DNA of 64,000 bases from CAYOZL01 sp964408435 (lineage in GTDB: Bacteria > Bdellovibrionota_C > UBA2361 > SZUA-149 > CAYOZL01): assembly GCA_964408435.1 (NCBI GenBank), contig CAYOZL010000002.1:12413-76412 (forward strand). Direction: 5' to 3'. Within the stretch, counting starts at the first letter, position 1; each line of letters opens with the position of its first letter. Position numbers and translations under genes: made by a program. The notes under the pieces are model-generated. The model ran no database searches, was not told the DNA's origin, and was given only the letters and a program-made list of their open reading frames with translations. Shown here in pieces: positions 45,555-54,111 of this stretch.

Positions 45555-46697
45555 TTATGCTTTATCTAAGGCCTGGCTTAAATCTTCAATTATATCATCA
45601 ATATCCTCTATCCCAATTGATAACCTAACAAGTCCATCAGTAAGGCCTCTCGCCTCTCTAACATCCTTTGGAACATCAGGATGAGTCATAGATGCTGGAT
45701 GAGTTACCATACTTTCAACTGCTCCTAAGCTTTCAGCTAAGGAAAATAATTTAAAGGAATTCATCATCCTAACAGTAGAGTCAAAATCAGACTTAAGTGT
45801 AATAGAAATCATTCCTGAAAAACCAGACATTTGCTCTTTTGCTATTTGGTACTGCGGATGACTTTCTAGTCCTGGATATATTACTCTATCTATTTTTTCA
45901 TGTGATTCCAGAAATTTGGCTACTTCTAGTGCATTTTTAGAATGCTTATCCATTCTAATTGCTAAGGTTTTAATACCGATTTGTGTAAGCCAGCAGTCAA
46001 AAGGGCTCGGTACTGCACCTATGCTTTTCTGTAGAAATTTTAATTTTTTATAAATTTCATCATCGTTTACTACACATACTCCGCCAATAATTGAGTTATG
46101 GCCACTAAGATATTTTGTAGTGCTGTGCACAACAACATCTGCTCCCAAATCTAAAGGTTTTAGGTAGTAAGGAGTTGCAAATGTAGAGTCTACTCCAAGT
46201 ATAAGATTTTTAGACTTAGCTATTTTAGACATTTCTGAAATATCAGTAACTTTCAATAGCGGGTTTGTAGGTGTTTCAATCCAAAGCATTTTAGTATTTG
46301 ACTTAATCGCTTCAGATACCAATTCTGGTTTAGTAGTATCAACATATGTAACTGTAATATCAAAGCGAGAAAGTATCTGGTCAAGCATTCTAGACACACC
46401 GCCGTAAACATCATCAGTTGAAACTATATGATCACCACTACTAAGTAATTTAAAACATGCATCAACAGCTGATAAGCCAGAAGAATAACATACAGCGTGC
46501 TTACCATTTTCCAGATCGCTAAGAGTTTTCTCAAGATATTGTCTACTTGGATTTGAAGCTCTAGAATAATCAAAGCCTTTAGTCTTGCCTATCTCGTCTA
46601 ATACATAAGTAGCAGTTTGGTGAATTGGAGGAACTATCGATCCCGTGCTTGAATCAACATTCCTACCCGAATGAATTGCCTTAGTTTTAAATTTCAT
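45555..46697 (-). CDS. Cystathionine gamma-synthase/lyase family PLP enzyme
   Basis: A 380-residue Cys/Met-metabolism PLP enzyme. YSRASNPSRQYLEKTL binds PLP of the neighbouring subunit, YSSGLSAVDACFKLL follows, and the PLP lysine K195 is in VVVHSTTKYLSGHN. The family includes cystathionine gamma-synthase (metB), gamma-lyase and beta-lyase; sequence alone does not choose. SAM synthetase elsewhere in the window (22123) belongs to the same methionine pathway. Confidence 0.9.
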   Translation of the reverse strand: MKFKTKAIHSGRNVDSSTGSIVPPIHQTATYVLDEIGKTKGFDYSRASNPSRQYLEKTLSDLENGKHAVCYSSGLSAVDACFKLLSSGDHIVSTDDVYGGVSRMLDQILSRFDITVTYVDTTKPELVSEAIKSNTKMLWIETPTNPLLKVTDISEMSKIAKSKNLILGVDSTFATPYYLKPLDLGADVVVHSTTKYLSGHNSIIGGVCVVNDDEIYKKLKFLQKSIGAVPSPFDCWLTQIGIKTLAIRMDKHSKNALEVAKFLESHEKIDRVIYPGLESHPQYQIAKEQMSGFSGMISITLKSDFDSTVRMMNSFKLFSLAESLGAVESMVTHPASMTHPDVPKDVREARGLTDGLVRLSIGIEDIDDIIEDLSQALDKA

Positions 46698-46754
46698 GGG
46701 TTTTAAATTTCATATTATTGGTCTATAGTACTAGATTAGAATAAGGAAACAAGT

Positions 46755-47420
46755 CTGTTTATAACAATTTTTAAAATTTTAAGTATAGCCCCCCCCCTAC
46801 TCATTGCCATAGTGCTTCATGAGATAGCTCATGGCTGGATGGCAGATAAGCTAGGAGATCCAACGGCAAGAAAACTAGGCCGAATTACTTTAAACCCCAT
46901 AAAGCATATAGATCCCTTTATGACTATTATGCTGCCAGGAATTTTAATAATCTCAGGTTCACCATTTCTATTTGGTGGAGCAAAACCAGTTCCTGTAAAT
47001 CCACTTAACTTCAAAAACCCAAGACGAGACATGGCCTATGTCGCACTAGCTGGACCTGTTCTAAATTTCATTTTAGCGCTCTTAACTCTTATAGCAGGTA
47101 AAATACTATTTACTTTTTTCCCAGGGCTATTAAATTTATTTGGTGCTTATGTAACAATTTTATTCAAAATTTGGATTATACAAGGCTTTTTAATAAATAT
47201 AATTTTAGCTGTTTTTAACCTAATGCCAATACCTCCACTTGATGGAGGAAGAATCGCAGTTGGTTTTTTACCAATCGAATTAGCTAGAAAATATGCTCAA
47301 ATAGAAAAATACGGCCTATTACTAGTAATGGCAATTTTATTCACTGGCTTATTTGATAAAATATTTATTCCTATAGTCAGCTTAGCTAGTTCTATTTTAA
47401 GAGCTTATGGTTTTAGATAA
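46755..47420 (+). CDS. Site-2 protease family membrane protein (M50), start uncertain
   Basis: Intramembrane zinc protease. The HEIAHGW motif (HExxH) lies in the first conserved helix, and the second active-site motif is MPIPPLDGGRIAVG (NPDG-like Asp). Adjacent LGDPTARKLGRITLNPIKHIDP is typical of the short prokaryotic S2P subgroup. The GTG at 46812 would begin at the motif itself and cut the first membrane segment. The frame is open upstream to 46740 and contains a nine-C run (46789-46797). No ATG/GTG/TTG exists there; the CTG at 46755, 7 bases after AAGGA, gives about 221 residues, the size expected. Alternatively a sequencing or slippage event has hidden the start. Confidence 0.7.
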   Translation: MFITIFKILSIAPPLLIAIVLHEIAHGWMADKLGDPTARKLGRITLNPIKHIDPFMTIMLPGILIISGSPFLFGGAKPVPVNPLNFKNPRRDMAYVALAGPVLNFILALLTLIAGKILFTFFPGLLNLFGAYVTILFKIWIIQGFLINIILAVFNLMPIPPLDGGRIAVGFLPIELARKYAQIEKYGLLLVMAILFTGLFDKIFIPIVSLASSILRAYGFR

Positions 47421-47435
47421 TATTCTGTTTACCAA

Positions 47436-48071
47436 TTAGTTCAGCACAATGGCTTTTAATTCTTTAAAACTACTAATTAAATAATCTGCCTTTGAAAGAT
47501 CTTGGTGTTCGTTAAACCCATTTCTAAAACCAATTGCTGTAATTCCTGCTGCTTTCGCACTAATTACTCCTTTCTCACTATCTTCAATAGTTACTGTTTT
47601 GAGCTTAACAGCATTTAATTTACTTACGGCAAGTTCATATATAGCAGGGTTAGGTTTCCCCACTCCGGCTACATCATCAGCTGAAATGATTTCAATAAAA
47701 TATTTTTCAAGTTCAAAACGTTTTACTACAATATTTATCCAGTCATGTGGGGCAGAAGAAACTATTGCTAGTTTCTTAGTTTGATAAAATTTAATTGTGT
47801 CTAAAACTCCTGGTATTAAACTAGAGTTAACCGCGTAAATCTCGTGAGAGATATCTTTATAGTATTCAAAATACTCTTCTTTGCTAAGTTTAAGACTAAA
47901 TTTACTTACTAAAAGCATATAAACATCATGAGCACTAAGCCCAATAAGTTCTTTTTGTTTTTCTGAAGTCCAAGTTGGAATTATTTTTTTTAGAAAATCT
48001 GATTGTATTTTTTTCCAGTGAAGTTCGCTATCTATAATCACACCGTCCATATCAAAAAAAATTGTATCCAT
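47436..48071 (-). CDS. HAD-superfamily hydrolase (phosphoglycolate/sugar-phosphate phosphatase type)
   Basis: A 211-residue HAD phosphatase. Motif I FDMDGVIIDSE (nucleophile Asp and acid Asp), the motif II VSSAPHDW, lysine in GKPNPAIY, and motif IV TIEDSEKGVISAK. The cap is helical (subclass C1). Most like YniC/GPH-type enzymes acting on small sugar phosphates. It stands between the convergent S2P gene and the divergent comM region. Confidence 0.87.
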   Translation of the reverse strand: MDTIFFDMDGVIIDSELHWKKIQSDFLKKIIPTWTSEKQKELIGLSAHDVYMLLVSKFSLKLSKEEYFEYYKDISHEIYAVNSSLIPGVLDTIKFYQTKKLAIVSSAPHDWINIVVKRFELEKYFIEIISADDVAGVGKPNPAIYELAVSKLNAVKLKTVTIEDSEKGVISAKAAGITAIGFRNGFNEHQDLSKADYLISSFKELKAIVLN

Positions 48072-48122
48072 TAAACTAGTATATATGCGAGTGCAACGGA
48101 CAACAATATATATATGTAGTGT

Positions 48123-49640
48123 CTATAGGCTAAGAGCTAGTCTATAACTCACAGCTTCTAGTAGGTGATCAATACTTATTGTCTTTGAATCTTCTAAATC
48201 TGCGATAGTTCTTGAAACTTTGATAATCTTATTTACTCCACGAGTACTAAGATTAAATTTCTTTACTGCACTATTTAACACCTCAACAGATTCAGAATCT
48301 AACATACAAAAAGACTTTATTTCTTTTATAGAATAAGATGAGTTTAAGCCATTATTTCTTCTAAATTGAATACCTCTAGCGTTTAAAACTTTTTTCTTTA
48401 TAGTACTACTATTGTTTGAGTTACTAGATCTAGTATTTATTAATTTTTTAAAAGGAACTTGAGGCACCCAAATCTGCATATCAATTCTATCAATAATTGG
48501 ACCTGAAAGCTTTCTTCTATATTTTCTTTGCTCCTGTTCTGTACAATGACAAATAGAATATTTATCAGCATTAGGAGCTAGTTTAGGACAATTACCTCTT
48601 GCACATGGATTTGCAGCAGCAATTAGAATAAAATCAGACGGATACTTAATCTTAATATTCGATCTACTAATTTCTACACTTTTATTCTCTAATGGCTCCC
48701 TAAGAGCCTCAAGAGTATCTTTTCTAATCTCAGTTAACTCATCTAAAAAAAGCACTCCTTTATGAGCTAAACTAATTTCCCCTGGTTCTTTACTCCCTAT
48801 TAAACCTGCTGATGTAATAGAGTGATGTGGATTTCTAAATGGCGGTGTTTTAGATAAGCTTAAATCAACATTAGATTTACTAGAGTTTTTAATTTTAACA
48901 ACATCTAAACTCTGTTCTAAATTTAAATCTGGTAATATACTAACTACTCTTTTAGCTAACATGCTTTTTCCAGAGCCTGGTGGACCTAACATTAACAAGT
49001 TATGTCCACCGGCAGTTGCAATTTCAATAGCTCTAATTGCCTGTTCTTGCCCTACGACATCTGAATAATCTAATTTAGATTTTTCTACTTTAACATTCTG
49101 AAAAGCAAATTCTGTTCTCTCTACTTTACTCTCTGAGTTTAACATTTGAACAAGTTCTCTAATATTACTTACTGAATATACTTTTAGACTTTTATATCCT
49201 GCAGCTATTTTAGCCAGATCTTTTGATATAAAGTATTCTTGATTATGTTCTAGAGAGATTCTCTTAGCTGTTGTAAGTGCACCTTTAACTGCTTTAATAC
49301 TACCATCTAATCCTAACTCTCCTAAAAATATTTTATTCTCTAAATTCCTAACTGAAATAACTCTAGTTACAGCGAGAATACTTACTGCTATTGCTAAATC
49401 AAAGCCTGAACCATTTTTCGGAACCGAAGCAGGAGATAAATTAACTATTACTTCTGAGTGCGGAAAATTATATCCACTATTCTCTAATGCACAGCGTACT
49501 CTATCTTTAGCTTCCTTTAATGAACTATCAGGCAAGCCTATAATAGAAAATCTCCTAAGAGCTCCAATTACCTGAGCTTCAACAATAACTTCGATACTAG
49601 AAATACCGAAAATACTTGAACTTTTTACTTTTGCGACCAT
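48123..49640 (-). CDS. comM: YifB/ComM family Mg chelatase-like AAA ATPase
   Basis: 505 residues. N-terminal Lon-substrate-like domain with LSPASVPKNGSGFDLAIAVSIL, then the AAA domain with Walker A MLGPPGSGKSM near residue 219, Walker B LFLDELTE, and the C-terminal YRLALSL end; the ANPCARGNCPKLAP zinc-like motif is present. ComM is a branch-migration helicase aiding natural transformation in Gram-negatives; in others the function is uncertain. No competence genes are beside it. Confidence 0.92.
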   Translation of the reverse strand: MVAKVKSSSIFGISSIEVIVEAQVIGALRRFSIIGLPDSSLKEAKDRVRCALENSGYNFPHSEVIVNLSPASVPKNGSGFDLAIAVSILAVTRVISVRNLENKIFLGELGLDGSIKAVKGALTTAKRISLEHNQEYFISKDLAKIAAGYKSLKVYSVSNIRELVQMLNSESKVERTEFAFQNVKVEKSKLDYSDVVGQEQAIRAIEIATAGGHNLLMLGPPGSGKSMLAKRVVSILPDLNLEQSLDVVKIKNSSKSNVDLSLSKTPPFRNPHHSITSAGLIGSKEPGEISLAHKGVLFLDELTEIRKDTLEALREPLENKSVEISRSNIKIKYPSDFILIAAANPCARGNCPKLAPNADKYSICHCTEQEQRKYRRKLSGPIIDRIDMQIWVPQVPFKKLINTRSSNSNNSSTIKKKVLNARGIQFRRNNGLNSSYSIKEIKSFCMLDSESVEVLNSAVKKFNLSTRGVNKIIKVSRTIADLEDSKTISIDHLLEAVSYRLALSL

Positions 49641-49755
49641 ATTTATAACTTTTTATAATTATTTATCGCAAAAAATAGTTATGAGTTGCTAATTTATAAA
49701 GCTTAGCAATATACTGCTGGTGATTTAATTTATTAATTTTTATGTAGTTGTTAAA

Positions 49756-50790
49756 ATGAGAATATTAGTTTTTGTAATTGGCCTTTTTATTATTTGTAGT
49801 TCAAACCACCCTGCACTAGCTGAACAATTAAGCAGTTTTAACATTTCTAAACTTAACTTTAATTTAGTCGCAGACAATGCGAACTTCAAATTTTTAGTTA
49901 AACCAACTGCAAATCTTAATACAGCAGAGCTTACAGCAAATACTTTTGTTTTAAAAAATCCTTATAGACTAGTTATTGATGTTCCAGGATTCACTACAAA
50001 AGCTCAAAAAAAAATAGAATTAGACAATAACTATCTTTCAAGTATCAGAGTCGGTAAACATAGAAATAAAATTAGAACTGTCGTTGATATAAAGCCAGAT
50101 GAATTCCCTGAGTATGATATTTACGCAGATGAAGCTCTTCAGTCGCTAGTAGTAGAATTTTCTTTTAACAAGAATTCAGAAGTAATAAATTCAAGAGCAG
50201 ATACATCTTTTGATAAAATAACAACAAATAAAGAAACATTAGAGAAAAAATTTACCCCAAGTAAAGAAGTAATAAACACCAAAATTGAGTCAAAGCCAAT
50301 AGATACTAATTCCATTATAACAATGAGAGGCAATGAAAAAATAGATGAGGTTAACGAAAACAATATAAAGACAATACAAGAAATAGAGACAAAGGAAATA
50401 ATAAAACCAGAGCAAACAGCTAAGAAGAGTATTGATGCAGTGCCTGAGCAAATTACACCTAAGACTAAAGTTTCAACTATTAAGAACATTCTTTTCCAAG
50501 TTGAAAGAGAATCTGGAGCATTAGTTATAGAAGCAGATAAGATAGGTGAATATGAGATTACTCAAAAAGGTAAGAATTTATATGAACTAGTAATACAAAA
50601 CTCTAGACTTTCCGGTGAGCACCTTACCTTACCTCAGTTTCCACCTAATAATTTCAAGAATTTTGAGGTTATTTTAACTAACCAGCTTGGTGAAAATTCA
50701 GTTCAAGTTAAAATATACCTGAATTCAGCAGTGGAATTAGAGCCTTCTATTATAGGTAATAAACTTTGGATATATGCAACTAGTAATTAG
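49756..50790 (+). CDS. Secreted AMIN-domain protein
   Basis: A 344-residue exported protein. Signal peptide RILVFVIGLFIICSSNHPALA; AMIN domain at about residues 30-130, with TFVLKNPYRLVIDVPGF and the paired IRVGKHRNKIRTVVDIKPD, the pattern for septal peptidoglycan binding in AmiC-type amidases and secretins. The middle is Glu/Thr-rich and charged (disordered); a second beta-rich module is at residues 245-340. No catalytic amidase domain is attached, so it acts as a targeting or scaffold protein. Confidence 0.85.
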   Translation: MRILVFVIGLFIICSSNHPALAEQLSSFNISKLNFNLVADNANFKFLVKPTANLNTAELTANTFVLKNPYRLVIDVPGFTTKAQKKIELDNNYLSSIRVGKHRNKIRTVVDIKPDEFPEYDIYADEALQSLVVEFSFNKNSEVINSRADTSFDKITTNKETLEKKFTPSKEVINTKIESKPIDTNSIITMRGNEKIDEVNENNIKTIQEIETKEIIKPEQTAKKSIDAVPEQITPKTKVSTIKNILFQVERESGALVIEADKIGEYEITQKGKNLYELVIQNSRLSGEHLTLPQFPPNNFKNFEVILTNQLGENSVQVKIYLNSAVELEPSIIGNKLWIYATSN

Positions 50791-50800
50791 CTCCTAGTAT

Positions 50801-52093
50801 CTAACCTAGTTTCTTAAGTTTAGCTTTTTCTTCAGCAGACATAGGAGGTTGAAGGAATTCCGCTTTTTTAAGCATCTTCTCGAGATTCTGCAAATCTTCT
50901 AAAAAGTATAGTATGTTATTTGAATAAGAACCACTTACTAGACCTATGCTTAAAATTGATGCAGCTTGAGGTCCATAATATATAGAATTACTAACTCTTA
51001 ACAAATCTCCACTTTGCTGAATAAAGGAACTTTGTAATTCACGATAGTCAATAAAACTTTGATTTATTGCTGCAAACTCTTTAGTTAATATTTTCTGTGT
51101 TGAACTAATAGATTCTAACAAACTGCGATCTGCTTTAGTTTCATATCCTAGCTCTTCTCTTTTAGAATCTAGAAATTCTTTTGTTTGGGCATTTTGTATT
51201 TTAAAAAAATGATTTAATTTATTATTAGCTTCTAGACATAACTTTTCTTTTTGCTCAAAATCTGAAGTATCTAATGCTTGCTTAAGTATACCCTCTACTT
51301 CACAGTATGAATCATTACATGCACCTATTAATTTATCAGCTTTTAATAATAACTTCGATTGATCTACGAGATGACCATTTCCAGTATTGGCAAGATATTC
51401 TTGAGCACTATTCTCTATGTTTTGAGTTGTGATGCTCTTTCTTTCATTAAGTGTTTCTAGTGTTTTACTAATTCTTTCATTAATTTCAGTTCTTGCATTT
51501 GATAATTTTTTCTTTGTTTCTAGTGCTTTATTTCTTATAGTTTTTAATTCTTCACTCTGAACACCTTTTAGTAAAAGGTCTTGTTCTAAAGATTCTATCT
51601 CTTCAATGTGTTCAAGCTGTTTTTCAAGCATATTTGCTGTAATTGAAAGGCTTTCTTTAAGAATACTGGCCTTATCATCTCTAATTCTTTGCGATTGTTT
51701 TATTAAACTTTGAACTTCTGGATCCTGCTTAGAAACTCCTGCTAAACTTAGTCCCTCTAATTTTGTATATATTGAACCAAGCTCCTTGGACATTTCATCT
51801 AATTTAGGACTTATTTCCTTTAGCTCTGTCCAATCATTATGTACTTCTGTTGTAGTACTATGCTTTTCAATATCTTTTCCAAATATGGACTCCCAGGTGT
51901 TTTCAACTAAATATTCACAAGCTTCTTTTGCTGCTCTATAAAAACTAGTTCCTGTAGAAATGCTAGGCATTGATAAGCTCTGTAAGCTTTCCAAACTTAG
52001 CCTTTCAAGATAGTCCCAAGTGGACTCTTTCTGTTTAGTACTGATTTTATCTAATTCGATCACCTTAATATATAGATGAAGATTTATATACAA
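50801..52093 (-). CDS. Unknown coiled-coil protein
   Basis: I do not recognise this 430-residue protein. Nearly the whole length is alpha-helical with heptad-like Leu/Ile spacing and many Glu, Lys, Ser and Gln, consistent with long coiled coils between about residues 70 and 330. Cysteines occur as a pair in ACNDSYCEVE. There is no signal peptide; one short hydrophobic stretch near residue 375 (GPQAASILSIGLVSG) is too weak to be a clear membrane helix. The first 14 residues before VIELDK may not be translated. Convergent with the AMIN gene. Confidence 0.7.
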   Translation of the reverse strand: MYINLHLYIKVIELDKISTKQKESTWDYLERLSLESLQSLSMPSISTGTSFYRAAKEACEYLVENTWESIFGKDIEKHSTTTEVHNDWTELKEISPKLDEMSKELGSIYTKLEGLSLAGVSKQDPEVQSLIKQSQRIRDDKASILKESLSITANMLEKQLEHIEEIESLEQDLLLKGVQSEELKTIRNKALETKKKLSNARTEINERISKTLETLNERKSITTQNIENSAQEYLANTGNGHLVDQSKLLLKADKLIGACNDSYCEVEGILKQALDTSDFEQKEKLCLEANNKLNHFFKIQNAQTKEFLDSKREELGYETKADRSLLESISSTQKILTKEFAAINQSFIDYRELQSSFIQQSGDLLRVSNSIYYGPQAASILSIGLVSGSYSNNILYFLEDLQNLEKMLKKAEFLQPPMSAEEKAKLKKLG

Positions 52094-52242
52094 AAAGTGA
52101 TTTATAAAATTTCTTAAGAAGAACTTAAATAAGAATAGTGGTTCTAGAATAAAAAACTAAATTTTATTGATATTAAAGTAACTTTTCTTATTTCCACTAC
52201 ATAACAGCAAATAGGTAATAATTATTAAAGGATTAATAAAAA

Positions 52243-52806
52243 ATGAAAGGATTGATAACAAAGATTGTTAGTCTAGCATTCGTTCTAGCTCTAACTTCAA
52301 CCGCACATGCTGTTTCGTATGAATTAACAGGCTCTAGATTAGATAACAATGAGCTATCTTACGTAACTATTAACGATGATGGCACTATTCAGTTTGTAAT
52401 CAATAGCATTGATTCAATATTTGATGGAGCTAGAATAGAAAGTGATATTTTATCATTTAATAATCAAGCTGGTGCAGTACAAATGTTTGATAACCCAGAT
52501 GGAATAGAATATGCATCAAATTATACTGATTTTGGAACTATTGTTACAGATGATGGTGAAACTAATAGATATGCATCTAATTTATTTGTTAAGTTAACTT
52601 TAGACGCTAATGACAATCCTATTAGATTTCAAACTTGGGGAAGGATAGTAGACGAGCTAACTGGTGGATTTATTGGCGGTAGAGTTGATTTTCACACTGC
52701 TGTTGGTAGAGACGTAACTAGTGAAGTTCCAGAACCTATGACTATGAGTCTATTAGGAATGGGATTGATAGGTGGCGCTATTAGAAGAAACAAAGCACAA
52801 GCTTAA
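52243..52806 (+). CDS. PEP-CTERM sorting-signal protein 1
   Basis: 187 residues: signal peptide (MKGLITKIVSLAFVLALTSTAHA), a beta-rich mature domain, and a C-terminal VPEPMTMSLLGMGLIGGAIRRNK. This is the PEP-CTERM tripartite signal (VPEP, hydrophobic helix, RR) cut by an exosortase in exopolysaccharide-making Gram-negatives. The ribosome-binding site AAAGGA precedes the ATG. A strong terminator follows at 52833. The exosortase itself is not in this window. Confidence 0.92.
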   Translation: MKGLITKIVSLAFVLALTSTAHAVSYELTGSRLDNNELSYVTINDDGTIQFVINSIDSIFDGARIESDILSFNNQAGAVQMFDNPDGIEYASNYTDFGTIVTDDGETNRYASNLFVKLTLDANDNPIRFQTWGRIVDELTGGFIGGRVDFHTAVGRDVTSEVPEPMTMSLLGMGLIGGAIRRNKAQA

Positions 52807-52832
52807 ACTAAAAATAATAGTTTAATTAATAC

Positions 52833-52860
52833 AAGCCAAACTTTATGTTTGGCTTTTTTT
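52833..52860 (+). terminator. Rho-independent terminator after PEP-CTERM gene 1
   Basis: Perfect 9-bp stem aagccaaac/gtttggctt with loop tttat followed by eight T's. Separates the two PEP-CTERM genes into separate transcripts. Confidence 0.88.
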
Positions 52861-52991
52861 TGATCAGTTCATAACTAATTCGAACTAATAATATCAATTT
52901 AGATAATCCAAATAATCCCATTTGCTTTTTTTGGAGTAAAAACTACACAGCAAGCGATGTGTGTTTAGTAGGTATTAAAAAGGATTATTTA

Positions 52992-53567
52992 ATGAAAAAT
53001 ATATTATCAAAACTAATAATTGTAGCTTTCATCTTAGCTATAACTTCAACAGCAAATGCTGTTTCTTATCAAGTAACTGGAAGCCTTATTGATACCGATG
53101 TATTAAGTTACATAACTTTAGAAGATGTAGATGGTGACGGTGTTGATGAGTTATCATTTGTTCTAAACACTACTCGTGCCACATACGGTATACTTACAAG
53201 CAATGTGCTTGATTTCACAGGCTCTGATGAAAATATAGACATGTTTACTGATGTTGATGGTAGAGTATTTGGTGCTTTTACTGAAAATGGAATTTCCGTC
53301 TCAGATACTGGCGTGGAGACGATTTTTGCTTCTGCTAGAACTTTGCCAGTAAAACTTATTCATAACGAAGCGGGAGTGCTTACTAGATTTAAAACTTGGT
53401 TATCATTATTTGACCCTGCAAATGGAGCAATTGTTAATAATAAAGTTGATTTTCATCTTACTGTAGGCAGAGACGTAACTAGTGAAGTTCCAGAACCTAT
53501 GACTATGAGTTTACTAGGTATAGGATTAATAGGCGGTGCTATTAGGAGAAGAAAAGGTCAAGTTTAG
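52992..53567 (+). CDS. PEP-CTERM sorting-signal protein 2
   Basis: 191 residues from the ATG at 52992, which follows AAAAGGA and starts a proper signal peptide (MKNILSKLIIVAFILAITSTANA); the in-frame GTG-like start at 52959 would add a non-signal extension. The C-terminus VPEPMTMSLLGIGLIGGAIRRRK is the PEP-CTERM signal. The domain resembles protein 1 at both ends (SYQVTGSLID, KVDFHLTVGRDVTSE) but the middle has diverged. 42 bases covering the junction are identical in the two genes. Tandem duplication is clear. Confidence 0.92.
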   Translation: MKNILSKLIIVAFILAITSTANAVSYQVTGSLIDTDVLSYITLEDVDGDGVDELSFVLNTTRATYGILTSNVLDFTGSDENIDMFTDVDGRVFGAFTENGISVSDTGVETIFASARTLPVKLIHNEAGVLTRFKTWLSLFDPANGAIVNNKVDFHLTVGRDVTSEVPEPMTMSLLGIGLIGGAIRRRKGQV

Positions 53568-53590
53568 AAATATTTAACAAAATAAATAAA

Positions 53591-53619
53591 AAGTTACTTT
53601 ATATAAGTGGCTTTTTTTA
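53591..53619 (+). terminator. Rho-independent terminator after PEP-CTERM gene 2
   Basis: Stem aagttactt/aagtggctt (nine pairs, two of them G-U) with a five-base loop, followed by seven T's. It is also just after the convergent minus-strand 63-residue gene stop. Confidence 0.75.
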
Positions 53620-53621
53620 TT

Positions 53622-53813
53622 TTAGCTTAGAATTTTAACTGCCTGAATGCTAATATTTTTAGTCTCTAGGTCATTAGTTAATTCAGATATTAGTCTATGA
53701 CCTCTTTTCCATTTTGGATCTTTAATTAGAAGTTTTCTTATTAACTTTTCATTATCTTTTTTAGCAAGCAGTCTAGTATAGATAATAAATTTTAATTCAG
53801 AAAGAAATTGCAA
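53622..53813 (-). CDS. Small helical protein (63 aa)
   Basis: A TTG-started 63-residue frame: MQFLSELKFIIYTRLLAKK, with basic and hydrophobic residues and no signal peptide, in a tight run with the membrane protein gene at 53825 (11 bases). No family recognised. The spacing supports a real gene; coding evidence is otherwise weak. Confidence 0.45.
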   Translation of the reverse strand: MQFLSELKFIIYTRLLAKKDNEKLIRKLLIKDPKWKRGHRLISELTNDLETKNISIQAVKILS

Positions 53814-53824
53814 ACTAATCTTGC

Positions 53825-54076
53825 TTACTTTCTAATATCATTAAAAGATCCAAAAGATCTTCTATCAACACTATCTTTAGAAATCGCACTATTTGCTTTA
53901 CGGTTTTCTTTGTACTTTGAATAGTTAAGGGTCTCAGCATTAGTCTTATATAAGAAAAAATCAGTTCTACTTAAAAATAATGTTAAAACAGAGCCAAATG
54001 TAATTGCAGAAAAAAACCAGATAACTGCCCAGGTTTGAGTTTTTCCCCAAGTATTAATATCATTATTATTTGCCAT
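53825..54076 (-). CDS. Small single-pass membrane protein (83 aa)
   Basis: 83 residues with one hydrophobic helix at about residues 15-37 (WAVIWFFSAITFGSVLTLFL) and a polar, charged C-terminal tail. Located 35 bases after purF on the same strand. No family recognised. Confidence 0.6.
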   Translation of the reverse strand: MANNNDINTWGKTQTWAVIWFFSAITFGSVLTLFLSRTDFFLYKTNAETLNYSKYKENRKANSAISKDSVDRRSFGSFNDIRK

Positions 54077-54111
54077 TATTACTCCTTAGTTTTCTTATAT
54101 TTACAAAGCTA

